Positions 33,130 to 40,802 of a DNA stretch of 64,000 nt are shown piece by piece. Under the pieces are notes generated by a model, which was not told the DNA's origin, searched no databases, and saw only the letters and a list, made by a program, of their open reading frames with translations. Numbering within the stretch: position 1 is the stretch's first letter; each line of letters begins with the position of its first letter. Origin of the DNA: a virus; IMG/VR virus record IMGVR_UViG_3300042731_004976, positions 103,993 through 167,992 of that record; one strand, written 5' to 3'. Position numbers and translations under genes: made by a program.

Positions 33130-34340
33130 TGGAGTTCCTCAGATCTATCCTGGAGAACCAGATCTTCAGCGGAATCATGGGCGGCTCCGTAGTCGTCTCG
33201 ATTCTCTACTGGTTTCGAGAAGTACCCGTGCGGCTCTACCGCCTCTTGTCCTGGCATCTCACTACGGAGCTGACGGTCTTCAGCGAGGACGTATCGTTCG
33301 AAGCGCTGGACTCTTGGCTGGCTCAGCGCGATGCTGCGAAGCGCGCCAGGACGTTACGTCTCATTTCCAAGTGGGACGATAACAACAGACGGGATCAGTT
33401 CCAGGTGACCTTTGGTCTTGGTGCGCATTGGCTTTGGTACAAGGCGCGGCCTGTACTCATCGAGCGCGAGCTAGCGAACAAGGACAACCCGCCCGTGGGA
33501 GCAGGCCGTCGACAAGAGACGCTCAAGGTGAAAACCATAGGCCGATCGCATAAGTTGATCTTCGACCTCATCGAAGAGGTGGTTGCGCACCATTACGGCG
33601 ACCTATCCAACTTCATCACGGTGTACCTCTACAGAGGCTATTGGCGGCAGGTTGCGCGCAAGGACAAGAGGAGCCTCAACACGATCGCGATGTCCGAGAC
33701 GCAGAAGGCGGAACTCGTCCAGGACATAGAACGGTTCCTCGAAGCTCGGGCGTGGTATACCGAGCACGGGGTTCCGTACCGTCGAGGATACCTGCTCTAC
33801 GGACCTCCGGGATGCGGCAAGACAAGTCTCGTGTTCGCCCTCGCTTCCTATCTTTCGAAGCGCATCTACGTCTTGAACATGGGTAGCATCAGCGACGACG
33901 ACGGTCTCATCGACGCGATGACCTCGGTCCCGGAGGATGCGATCCTTCTCATCGAGGACATAGACGCCGCGCAGAAGGATCGAGCCACGCAGGTAGTACA
34001 GGAAGAACCTCCTTCCGCTATCGGCGGTTCGGAGAACAAGAAAAAGGTCGAGGCGAAGAAGCTCACCATGAGTGGGCTGCTTAATGCGATCGACGGTGTG
34101 TTCAGTGCGGAGGGGCGTATCCTTGTGATGACGACGAACTACGAGGATCGCATCGACAAGGCGCTCTTGCGCCCTGGTCGGGCCGATGTTCGGGTTCCAG
34201 TGATGGAGATCGAAGAGGAAGAAGCGCTTGCCATGTGTCAGCGATTCGGGGTCGAGGAGATTCCGAAGAACATCGCTCCCGATATTCCCGTGCCCGCTGC
34301 GCAGCTACAAGAAGAGCTGCTTCGGCGTAGAGTTGCTTGA
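33126..34340 (+). CDS. BCS1-like AAA+ ATPase
   Basis: A 404-aa AAA ATPase. GPPGCGKTSLV (around residue 225) is Walker A, ILLIEDIDAA (around 273) Walker B, and LVMTTNYEDRIDKALLRPGR the sensor and arginine-finger region; the latter pattern is typical of BCS1. Residues 12-30 are hydrophobic, like the BCS1 membrane anchor. BCS1 moves folded proteins across the mitochondrial membrane; bacterial and phage relatives are poorly known. It may remodel or translocate a protein at the host membrane. Confidence 0.8.
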   Translation: MMEFLRSILENQIFSGIMGGSVVVSILYWFREVPVRLYRLLSWHLTTELTVFSEDVSFEALDSWLAQRDAAKRARTLRLISKWDDNNRRDQFQVTFGLGAHWLWYKARPVLIERELANKDNPPVGAGRRQETLKVKTIGRSHKLIFDLIEEVVAHHYGDLSNFITVYLYRGYWRQVARKDKRSLNTIAMSETQKAELVQDIERFLEARAWYTEHGVPYRRGYLLYGPPGCGKTSLVFALASYLSKRIYVLNMGSISDDDGLIDAMTSVPEDAILLIEDIDAAQKDRATQVVQEEPPSAIGGSENKKKVEAKKLTMSGLLNAIDGVFSAEGRILVMTTNYEDRIDKALLRPGRADVRVPVMEIEEEEALAMCQRFGVEEIPKNIAPDIPVPAAQLQEELLRRRVA

Positions 34341-34600
34341 TGATGAAGCCGAGTGATATCCCTACGCCGCGGCTTCCTCTGGACAAGGAAGCCTTCGCGC
34401 TGTTCGAAGCGTCTGCGGTCTCCTCCAGGTTGCACAAGGCTGTTCTCAACATCGCGTTGGAAGACGCACGACGCAAACCCGGGGATTCCTATCACAAGCA
34501 GGCTCTGGACTGGGCGCTGTGGCTATCTCGTCTTGCCGAGGACATCGACAAGCGGATCGAAGCCGCACGTAGCGCCGGTCCTGGAGGCCCACCCCGATGA
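34340..34600 (+). CDS. Hypothetical helical protein
   Basis: An 86-aa helical protein following the ATPase with a one-base overlap. Could be a partner; no family. Confidence 0.55.
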   Translation: MMKPSDIPTPRLPLDKEAFALFEASAVSSRLHKAVLNIALEDARRKPGDSYHKQALDWALWLSRLAEDIDKRIEAARSAGPGGPPR

Positions 34601-34827
34601 AGCGGTACAAGTCGAAAACGGATGGCAAGGAGCACCGGGTTGACGAGAAGATCAAGACTACCTGTCCGTGCGGCGGGAAGGTGAGCATTGGGTACGACGG
34701 CGAGGGAAGAGGTGTAGTCATGCATGCGATGCCCATGTGCGAGGACTTCGAGAAGAAGGACCCCATGGATTACATGACCTGGCTTCGACGCAAGACCGTA
34801 GGCTATTTCCCGGGGGAGGACTCTTGA
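34597..34827 (+). CDS. Small CPCG protein
   Basis: A 76-aa basic protein with CPCGGKV near residue 23 and one later Cys. ATGA overlap with the previous gene. Confidence 0.55.
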   Translation: MKRYKSKTDGKEHRVDEKIKTTCPCGGKVSIGYDGEGRGVVMHAMPMCEDFEKKDPMDYMTWLRRKTVGYFPGEDS

Positions 34828-34997
34828 TTGTCATCCGCAACCTGATGGCGGATCCCGATCGCTTCGGAGCAGAGCGTGTGACGCTGATACGTCCGGAACA
34901 CTGGTGGGAGTGGTTCTGCCTTCCTTTCGTCGGCGACCAGTGGCACGAGACGTACCTGTCCTCGTATCGTCTGTGGCGTCTCAAGAGGCAGAAGTGA
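34824..34997 (+). CDS. Trp-rich small protein
   Basis: A 57-aa protein from TTG overlapping both neighbours by 4 bp. PEHWWEWFCLPFVGDQWHE is unusually Trp-rich and may sit at the membrane surface. Confidence 0.5.
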   Translation: MIVIRNLMADPDRFGAERVTLIRPEHWWEWFCLPFVGDQWHETYLSSYRLWRLKRQK

Positions 34998-35275
34998 AGC
35001 GCCGCCGCTACTTGCTGCCATATATTCGACGACGGAGTCCGAAGGACAAGTCCGAGTCGTTGAAGGTTGCTTACCGCATGGCGTACCTAGGAGAGAACTG
35101 TGTCGTCTTGGTACAGCGGGGGTACCCGCACCTGGTGATGTGGGCAGACAGGACGAAGCGAGATCTACTTCGGAGCATCGTACATGTTCGTCGACCGAAC
35201 GCTCGTAGCTTCCGGCAGTGGGCCAACCGTTTCGCTCGTCATGCCAGATCCGTTACGTTTGGTGGAGTTGAATGA
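34994..35275 (+). CDS. Basic Arg-rich protein
   Basis: A 93-aa protein from GTG with many Arg/Lys (pI high). It precedes and overlaps the RNB exonuclease gene by 4 bp, so it may bind RNA. Confidence 0.55.
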   Translation: MKRRRYLLPYIRRRSPKDKSESLKVAYRMAYLGENCVVLVQRGYPHLVMWADRTKRDLLRSIVHVRRPNARSFRQWANRFARHARSVTFGGVE

Positions 35276-37074
35276 TTACGATCGACGGCAAAGGTACGAA
35301 GGACATCGACGACGCGATCTGGGTGGAGCGCTCCCCTTCAGGGTGGGTCGTGTCCGTTGCCATCGCCGATGTGTCGAAGGACATCAAGAAGGGTTCGACG
35401 TTGGACAAGCGTGCCGAGGAAGTCGTGGCTACGCGCTACTTCGCAACGGGCAACAGTCCGATGTTCCCTCGGCGCTTGTCGGAGCAGAAGCTATCGCTCT
35501 GGCCTGGTGAGCCGAAGGACGTTGTCATCATCAAGATCGAGTTGGACTCCTATCTGCACGTCAAGGAGGTTTCGCTGAGCGACCTGAAGCCCCTCGTGAG
35601 CCAGGCGAAGCTCTCGTACGAGGAGATCCCAATCATCCTCCAGGAGGACTACAACACCGCGACAAGCGTGTTGATCGCGAACGCTGTCTTGAATGCTAGA
35701 GACCTTTCTCTCCAACTCATGCAGAGGCGGAGGAGCAACGGAGCCTTCGTTGTCTACGACTTGAACAATGGGTGGGTTACCACGGAAGAGGGGTTCATCA
35801 AGAGGATCGAGAAGAAGGAAGAGGTTGTCGGTCAGATCATCATCCAGGAGCTGATGATCTTGGCCAACACCGAGGTTGCCAAGCTGGCGGTTGAGCATGA
35901 CGTACCCGTCGTCTTTCGAAACCACGAAGCTCGGATAGCAGCTCCGGATCGTGAGGAACTGATGGAGCAGATCCAGAACGCGCACGCGATCCCCTTGGAG
36001 AACCTCGACACGCTTCGGCAACGTACGCACATGCTACTCGGTCGTGCCGACTACGGTGCCTCTCTCCGGGGGCACTACGGATTGAACCTTCCGGCCTACC
36101 TCCACTTCACCTCGCCCATTCGACGGTTCGTGGATCTGGTGAACCATCGGCAGCTCAAGGCTCACCTCCGAGGCGATCGATTCCCGTACACGAAGGACGA
36201 CATCCGAGATATCTGCAAGCACGTCAATGAGGTGGAGGAAGCCGAGAGGCAATCGACTCGCGAGCACTTCAAGGGGGAGCACGAGAAGCGGGTGGAGTCG
36301 CAGGCCGTGTCCGTTCGTCGCATCGAAGGGTTCAACGCCAAGGACTTCGAGCGGCTCACCAAGGTGCAGGTCCGCTCCGGAGAGGACCCCTCTCCAGAGT
36401 ACGTTGCGGGTTATCAGCGCCGGCTCAAGGAGGGGCGGGTTCCTCTCTTGTGCCAGGTCGTAGTGCTGGCCGAGGCGCCTCAGACAGAGGCGTGGACGGA
36501 CCTGAAGGAGCAGACGCTCCAGGCCATGGAAAAGACCCCTCAGGATGCCGTCAGCGCCCTTCTACAGGCTTCCCAGGGCATGGGGTGGCCCGAGGTCTCC
36601 TATCAGCTCGCGGGCCGCTCAGGACCCAGCCACGCGCCGTCGTTTACCGTTTATGCCTACCGGAAAGGTCTAGGGCGTTTTCCGGGGGTTGCGTCCAGTC
36701 GGAAGGTGGCTCAGCAGCTTGCAGCTTTGGCTTTGCTGCGGGCGGCCTCGCTAGGGCTCCAGGCGCCCGAGGACGGGGGTTTGCCGCCTCCTGAGGCCGA
36801 GCCCTTGGAGCCTGCCAAGAAGGTCTCTCAGGACCCCTTGACGGAGCCAGGGAAGAATCCGGTGGCGGCTCTCCAGGAGCACTCCCAAAAGACCGGAGGG
36901 ACTCCGCCTCTCTACGACTTTGAGCAGGTGGGGCCGGACCACGTTCCGAAGATCACGTGTACTGTCACATATGGCAAACGCACGGTTGAGGCTACGGCGG
37001 GGTCGAAGAAAGAAGCAAAGCGGCAGGCTTCGGCGCTGATGGTGGAGCAGTTACGGGTTGCGGAAGCGTCGTGA
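35272..37074 (+). CDS. RNB-family exoribonuclease with tandem dsRNA-binding domains
   Basis: A 600-aa protein. Residues 1-330 are an RNase II/R catalytic (RNB) domain: GTKDIDDAIWV (residues 8-18) holds the metal-binding aspartates, and HFTSPIRRFVDLVNHRQL (around residue 283) is the second conserved block. The usual cold-shock and S1 RNA-binding domains are missing. Instead, residues 425-490 and 530-595 look like two dsRNA-binding motifs (GSKKEAKRQASALMVEQL is the typical last helix). It should degrade RNA 3' to 5', perhaps structured RNA. Start supported by a 4-bp overlap. Confidence 0.8.
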   Translation: MITIDGKGTKDIDDAIWVERSPSGWVVSVAIADVSKDIKKGSTLDKRAEEVVATRYFATGNSPMFPRRLSEQKLSLWPGEPKDVVIIKIELDSYLHVKEVSLSDLKPLVSQAKLSYEEIPIILQEDYNTATSVLIANAVLNARDLSLQLMQRRRSNGAFVVYDLNNGWVTTEEGFIKRIEKKEEVVGQIIIQELMILANTEVAKLAVEHDVPVVFRNHEARIAAPDREELMEQIQNAHAIPLENLDTLRQRTHMLLGRADYGASLRGHYGLNLPAYLHFTSPIRRFVDLVNHRQLKAHLRGDRFPYTKDDIRDICKHVNEVEEAERQSTREHFKGEHEKRVESQAVSVRRIEGFNAKDFERLTKVQVRSGEDPSPEYVAGYQRRLKEGRVPLLCQVVVLAEAPQTEAWTDLKEQTLQAMEKTPQDAVSALLQASQGMGWPEVSYQLAGRSGPSHAPSFTVYAYRKGLGRFPGVASSRKVAQQLAALALLRAASLGLQAPEDGGLPPPEAEPLEPAKKVSQDPLTEPGKNPVAALQEHSQKTGGTPPLYDFEQVGPDHVPKITCTVTYGKRTVEATAGSKKEAKRQASALMVEQLRVAEAS

Positions 37075-37097
37075 TATCTTTCGGGAGGAGGCTGAGC

Positions 37098-37814
37098 ATG
37101 GATCGTCGATCGTTTCTATTGGGTGCGGTATCGATTCCCGTTGCAGGATCAGCGGGAGCGAAGGCCGAGCGCACGGGGGGTGCTGGGAGTTTTCCGGTAC
37201 TGCGTGACTCGAAGCCGCAGAGTATCGTTTATATCAAACCTCTCGATGTGCTTCGTGTTATTCACGAGGACTGTTCGTGGCGAGAGGATTGCGTAGACGG
37301 ACGTATATCGCTTCTGTGGCACCCGTACGAAGAGAGGCTCGTTGGATTCCAGTTGCGAGATGCGCACGGGCTTTGTGAAAAACTCCTGTACTCGCCTCTG
37401 GGGACTCGCCTCTACAGCTTGCTCCTCGTTGCGATGAACGCTTTGGATGGTGAGGGAGACGAACGTCTGTTGCCGTATATGCGTGCCTTGGTCCTCTTTG
37501 GTGTCGCTGAGATTCCTGAGGATGTGCTCTTCCACATGAGCAGCTTGGATCAAGACCTGCCTATCGTCGTTCTAGATCATGACGGTCCCGTGCCTGTTCA
37601 GCAGCTTCGGGAGAAGGCGGCCAAGATCCTAATGGGTCGCTGTCTTTGTGGCGCGCGCTTTTTCTCGAAGCCTCTGGATCCGGAGGAGGGTGCCCCCAAG
37701 TGCCCAACGCACAGCTACGGCGGCGAGTGGAAGATCTACGTGCAAAAGACAGGACACGATTGGGTGACCAACGGCAAGGTGCCGTACCCGGACAGCGTGT
37801 TGCTCCTTGGTTGA
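37098..37814 (+). CDS. Exported protein with Tat-type signal
   Basis: A 238-aa protein; ATG 37098 follows GGGAGGAGG. MDRRSFLLGAVSIPVAG has the twin-arginine RRxFL motif, a moderately hydrophobic core and a likely AKA cleavage. Four Cys lie in the last third. Function unknown; export in folded form would allow a bound cofactor or metal. Confidence 0.65.
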   Translation: MDRRSFLLGAVSIPVAGSAGAKAERTGGAGSFPVLRDSKPQSIVYIKPLDVLRVIHEDCSWREDCVDGRISLLWHPYEERLVGFQLRDAHGLCEKLLYSPLGTRLYSLLLVAMNALDGEGDERLLPYMRALVLFGVAEIPEDVLFHMSSLDQDLPIVVLDHDGPVPVQQLREKAAKILMGRCLCGARFFSKPLDPEEGAPKCPTHSYGGEWKIYVQKTGHDWVTNGKVPYPDSVLLLG

Positions 37815-37838
37815 GTATTCACCTGATGATGAACTTCC

Positions 37839-38357
37839 TCACTGAGTGAGGAGTTCGACGACGAGTTCCGCGTAGCGGGTCGTGAGACCTCGCTTGTGGT
37901 TCACTCTTACTAAGCGATCCATGAGGTGGGCCATGTCGGAGTCGTCGTCGAGGATCGCGAAGCTCTCGATCTCCATCCCCTTCTCGCGAGCTTGATTCAG
38001 CCAGGCTTGGATGTCGTTGCCTCGCAAGTGAGCCCGCTTTTCCTGAGGAGTCCAGTTGTCCCAGTCCCGTACCTCGGGCGTGAGCGGAGCGCTCGTCGGG
38101 GTGATGCCGAGTACCACGTTTGGGTAGCAGAAGCCCGCATCCCAGAGGTCGGCTACCAGCTTCTCGGCGCTGTTGATGATGCGCTTCGAGGAGGTGATGA
38201 CGATGCGAGCATCGGTCTTCTCGATGATCCAGTTCAGCACTCGTACGGCTGCTGGGTCCAGAGGCGTGATGCTGTAGGTACGGCCGGCAGCCGCTTCGCT
38301 TCTAGTGAACTGGAGGCTGTTGAGCACGCCGTCGAAGTCGAGAAAGAGGATCCTCAC
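37839..38357 (-). CDS. HAD-superfamily hydrolase
   Basis: A 172-aa protein. LFLDFDGVLNS (residues 5-15) is the DxD motif I; VITSSKR supplies the motif II Ser, and AILDDDSDM is motif IV. The pattern matches small HAD phosphatases common in phages. The GTG at 38357 starts the family domain and fits the promoter. Confidence 0.75.
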   Translation of the reverse strand: MRILFLDFDGVLNSLQFTRSEAAAGRTYSITPLDPAAVRVLNWIIEKTDARIVITSSKRIINSAEKLVADLWDAGFCYPNVVLGITPTSAPLTPEVRDWDNWTPQEKRAHLRGNDIQAWLNQAREKGMEIESFAILDDDSDMAHLMDRLVRVNHKRGLTTRYAELVVELLTQ

Positions 38358-38365
38358 GATGCGCA

Positions 38366-38394
38366 ACCCTACCCCATGGGCATCGGATTGTCTA
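38366..38394 (-). promoter_or_regulatory. Class I promoter
   Basis: Minus strand TAGACA (38389-38394), 17-bp spacer starting ATCC, TAGGGT (38366-38371); GTG is 9 nt after the -10. Confidence 0.65.
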
Positions 38395-38398
38395 GCTG

Positions 38399-38407
38399 TG
38401 CTACGCT
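38399..38407 (+). promoter_or_regulatory. Class II (extended -10) promoter
   Basis: TGCTACGCT; ATG 38414 is 7 nt downstream, so predicted leaderless. Confidence 0.45.
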
Positions 38408-38413
38408 TGAGGC

Positions 38414-38617
38414 ATGAAGCGCCGGAAGAAGGGAGGAGCACCGCGTAAAGCGCCTGGTGGACTCACCAAGGTGCTTTTCCTTCGAGTAGACCGGGCCCTT
38501 CACAATCGAATCGAGCAGGAGCGCGCGCGCAAGAGCGAGTTGCTGGGGGTGACCCTGTCTCAAGCAGACCTGGTTCGTATGCTTCTGGTAGAAGGTCTCG
38601 ACAGAGCCGGGTTCTAG
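38414..38617 (+). CDS. Ribbon-helix-helix-like DNA-binding protein
   Basis: A 67-aa protein: a Lys/Arg-rich tail, the strand KVLFLRVD, then two helices (ALHNRIEQERARK and SQADLVRMLLVEGL). This strand-helix-helix order is the Arc/MetJ fold, so it may be a repressor or activator of phage promoters. Confidence 0.6.
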   Translation: MKRRKKGGAPRKAPGGLTKVLFLRVDRALHNRIEQERARKSELLGVTLSQADLVRMLLVEGLDRAGF

Positions 38618-39024
38618 CTTGATGTGCTGGAATTGATCCAGTTCGGGTTTCGTACGCGGCTTGCAACTAGCGTGAACTCGTCTCGTGCGAGGTGGGAAGC
38701 GTCGCCTGCGTAGCTCTTACGGGCAGAGGCGAGGAGAAGGGCGGCCACTTGAAGTTCTAGCTCCTTCTGTTCCAGTTGCTCCTTGAGCTTCGTGACGTCG
38801 TTCGCCTCGGAGTCCGTAGCGCTCAAGATCTCGACTCGGCGCCCGTTTCCCTTCGGCAGGGCCATGTCCTGACACATCCGTGCGTGATGCTTGTCGTCGA
38901 CCCGCACTGCATCGTACCCAGATCCTTGAAGCCACTTTTGTAGGAGGTAGGCAATAGTCGACTTTCCAGACGCCACGGCTCCGGTGATTTCAATGTGGAC
39001 AACAGGATTCTCGGGGATGTGCAT
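38614..39024 (-). CDS. P-loop NTPase/kinase-like protein
   Basis: A 136-aa protein. GAVASGKSTIAYLLQKWL (residue 15 on) is a Walker A, and VRVDD follows as in small nucleotide or adenylylsulfate kinases. A coiled-coil segment and basic tail follow. Too short for a complete kinase lid; substrate unknown. Confidence 0.6.
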   Translation of the reverse strand: MHIPENPVVHIEITGAVASGKSTIAYLLQKWLQGSGYDAVRVDDKHHARMCQDMALPKGNGRRVEILSATDSEANDVTKLKEQLEQKELELQVAALLLASARKSYAGDASHLARDEFTLVASRVRNPNWINSSTSS

Positions 39025-39030
39025 ATCTCG

Positions 39031-39059
39031 ATGCTATGCCATAGGCTGGGTATTGTCAA
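39031..39059 (-). promoter_or_regulatory. Class I promoter
   Basis: Minus strand TTGACA (39054-39059), 17-bp spacer, TAGCAT (39031-39036); the A of the ATG is 7 nt after the -10. Confidence 0.72.
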
Positions 39060-39113
39060 AAGTCGGGTCTTCCCCGTTCTCTTCTTCAGCCGTGTGTTTC
39101 AGCGTATCGGCAG

Positions 39114-39142
39114 CTGACCATGGTGTCTATGCATGATAGAGT
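39114..39142 (+). promoter_or_regulatory. Class I promoter
   Basis: CTGACC (39114-39119), 17-bp spacer, TAGAGT (39137-39142); ATG 39150 is 8 nt after the -10. Confidence 0.6.
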
Positions 39143-39149
39143 CCGTCGG

Positions 39150-39860
39150 ATGGACAGACGATCGGTACTCAAGTTCTTGACGACTCTTCCTGTTATCGGA
39201 GGCTTCGTAGCTAAGGTTACCTCAGCGAAAGCCGGTTCCTTCACCCGCCCCAACGGTCCTGCTGATCCCGCTCCGGTTCTGTGGGACGACGTTGCGCAGC
39301 GTCCGGCATACAGCGAGATCAAGAAGCATGGAGATGTGATCCACACCATGCATTTCGCCGGGGACAGCTTGGTAGAGGATCGTGCGGCTGTGCTCATGAA
39401 CAACTACCGACTCCTTCACGACCTTCGGGGTTGGCCGCAGAAGGCTGAGACGGACAACTTCGTTGGGCGGGTGACGGAAGTGTTGAGTAAGCACCTGGAG
39501 GACTGGTCCTTGTCCGCTCCTTTCGCACCTGGCGCCCCTACTCCGGAGACGGTGTTCACTGTGCTCACGAATCCAGAAGTGAGTGCGATTCGCAACTTCC
39601 CGCCAATCGTTTGGTCTTCGGAAGCTATGGGGGACATCCAGACGCTTCACGGTCTGGATCCGATGGAGACCTTGGCTTCGTCGATCGGTCAGGATCTTGC
39701 GCTCAAGATCCAGATGGAGGTGCGCAAGTACCTCAAGGAAGGCACACCGCTCAAGGAGTACGCCTTGGCTTGTGCGCCCCTACTCGGTCCTCCCATCATG
39801 AAGCCCGAGGATTTCTCGGTGCGCAGGGACCTCAAGCTCAAGTACCTACGGATCCCTTGA
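39150..39860 (+). CDS. Exported protein with Tat-type signal
   Basis: A 236-aa protein. MDRRSVLKFLTTLPVIGG carries a twin-arginine motif (RRSVLK) and ends at a likely AKA site. The mature part is helical with no cysteines and no similarity to the other Tat protein apart from the signal. ATG 39150 fits the leaderless spacing; an ATG at 39132 would lie inside the promoter. Confidence 0.62.
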   Translation: MDRRSVLKFLTTLPVIGGFVAKVTSAKAGSFTRPNGPADPAPVLWDDVAQRPAYSEIKKHGDVIHTMHFAGDSLVEDRAAVLMNNYRLLHDLRGWPQKAETDNFVGRVTEVLSKHLEDWSLSAPFAPGAPTPETVFTVLTNPEVSAIRNFPPIVWSSEAMGDIQTLHGLDPMETLASSIGQDLALKIQMEVRKYLKEGTPLKEYALACAPLLGPPIMKPEDFSVRRDLKLKYLRIP

Positions 39861-39867
39861 AACCTGC

Positions 39868-39873
39868 TACACT
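39868..39873 (+). promoter_or_regulatory. Class II -10 without a gene
   Basis: TGCTACACT just after the Tat gene, reading into the 39874-40142 non-coding stretch, which holds an 8-bp stem GCCCTCGA/TCGAGGGC. A short RNA is possible. Confidence 0.3.
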
Positions 39874-40142
39874 GCCCTCGTAGGTCGCGTGTCGATATCC
39901 CCTCCCTCCTCAAAGGCAAGGCGCGCTTCCGAAAATCCAGGCCCTCGATAGTTCCGCACCTCCGAAGGGATTCATTGGTCACGGTGGCTGTCGAGGGCGT
40001 GGTGTACCCCCGGCAGAATTCTTCCGGTTCCTAGGAGGTCCCAACGCTTCTAGGTTGGAGCTGCGTCAGACCTCGGAGGCTTTGCTGCCTTGTGAGTTCT
40101 TGGAGTTGACAGTGGAAGCGCCGACGCCTGGAGCGGGTTTGC

Positions 40143-40331
40143 TCACGAGGATCCTTTCTCCTTCGAGATCTGACGTCTTCTTTCGTTCTCTGCTGCTGCT
40201 AGATGCATAGATCCGCCTTCACGCCATTCTTTGATGATCGGGCACCAGTATTCCACTCGGCTGTACTCCCACAGGCGCATCTTGGCGGGGCCTCCTCCCC
40301 ACGGAACCATCCCTTCCCAGATGACCTTCAA
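40143..40331 (-). CDS. Hypothetical small protein with masked ribosome site
   Basis: A 62-aa basic, Trp-rich protein from TTG 40331; GGAGG lies 9 nt upstream, supporting this start. The GGAGG can pair with CCTCC upstream (see the hairpin at 40341-40364). No family recognised. Confidence 0.45.
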   Translation of the reverse strand: MKVIWEGMVPWGGGPAKMRLWEYSRVEYWCPIIKEWREGGSMHLAAAENERRRQISKEKGSS

Positions 40332-40340
40332 GCCTGCGTA

Positions 40341-40364
40341 CCTCCGTGTACTTTCCTACGGAGG
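40341..40364 (-). promoter_or_regulatory. Hairpin over a ribosome-binding site
   Basis: On the minus strand CCTCCG pairs with CGGAGG, burying the Shine-Dalgarno of the gene starting at 40331. Opening the stem would be needed for translation. Confidence 0.45.
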
Positions 40365-40368
40365 GTGT

Positions 40369-40388
40369 ATACGTCCATATGGACGCAT
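40369..40388. repeat. Intergenic inverted repeat, copy 2
   Basis: ATACGTCCATATGGACGCAT; the inner 14 bp are a perfect palindrome. Same element as at 22221, 57284 and 59427. Confidence 0.7.
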
Positions 40389-40393
40389 GGGAA

Positions 40394-40459
40394 GCCTAGG
40401 GCTGTGTCGAAAACCACCACAGACTAGGCAGGCCGTCTCTTTACAAACGACCTGCCTAG
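40394..40459. other. Mutually exclusive hairpins
   Basis: CTAGGCAGG (40424-40432) pairs with CCTGCCTAG (40451-40459), a perfect 9-bp stem. Its first half can instead pair with GCCTAG (40394-40399). There is no T-run. It could end transcription of the minus operon or switch between two folds. Confidence 0.4.
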
Positions 40460-40469
40460 CAGGGGTTGA

Positions 40470-40802
40470 TCACTGCTGGGTGGAGCAGGCTTCGCGCTCG
40501 TCGCAAGACTCCATCTCGGCAATGCACTCGGGATGAAGGTCGACGCCGTTCTTCTGGGCGTTCTTGAAAACGTCCGGACACTCGACACCTCCAGGAGTGG
40601 GCTCCCAAAGGTTGCGTCCGTCTCTGGATTGACATCCGAGTTCTTCGAAACGCTGGCATGCAGCTTCGTTGACATCGGGAGTGGGCTCGATGGGTTTGGC
40701 CGGTTCCGTCGTGGGCGCCGGTTTGTCCTCGGGCGTGACTGGGGGTTGAAGCTCGCACGCCAATGCGAATGCGAGAGGGATCAGGAGTAGTAGGGATCTC
40801 AC
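40470..40802 (-). CDS. Small lipoprotein
   Basis: A 110-aa protein from GTG, overlapping the upstream stop by 4 bp. The signal peptide ends in the lipobox ALAC (Cys at residue 16). A Pro/Thr-rich linker follows, then five cysteines. Last gene of the envelope cassette. Confidence 0.65.
   Translation of the reverse strand: MRSLLLLIPLAFALACELQPPVTPEDKPAPTTEPAKPIEPTPDVNEAACQRFEELGCQSRDGRNLWEPTPGGVECPDVFKNAQKNGVDLHPECIAEMESCDEREACSTQQ

Noticed and set aside
40104-40132. TTGACA near 40104 as a class I promoter
   Set aside because: The -10 position reads TGGAGC, the ATC after the -35 is missing, and no gene follows on this strand.
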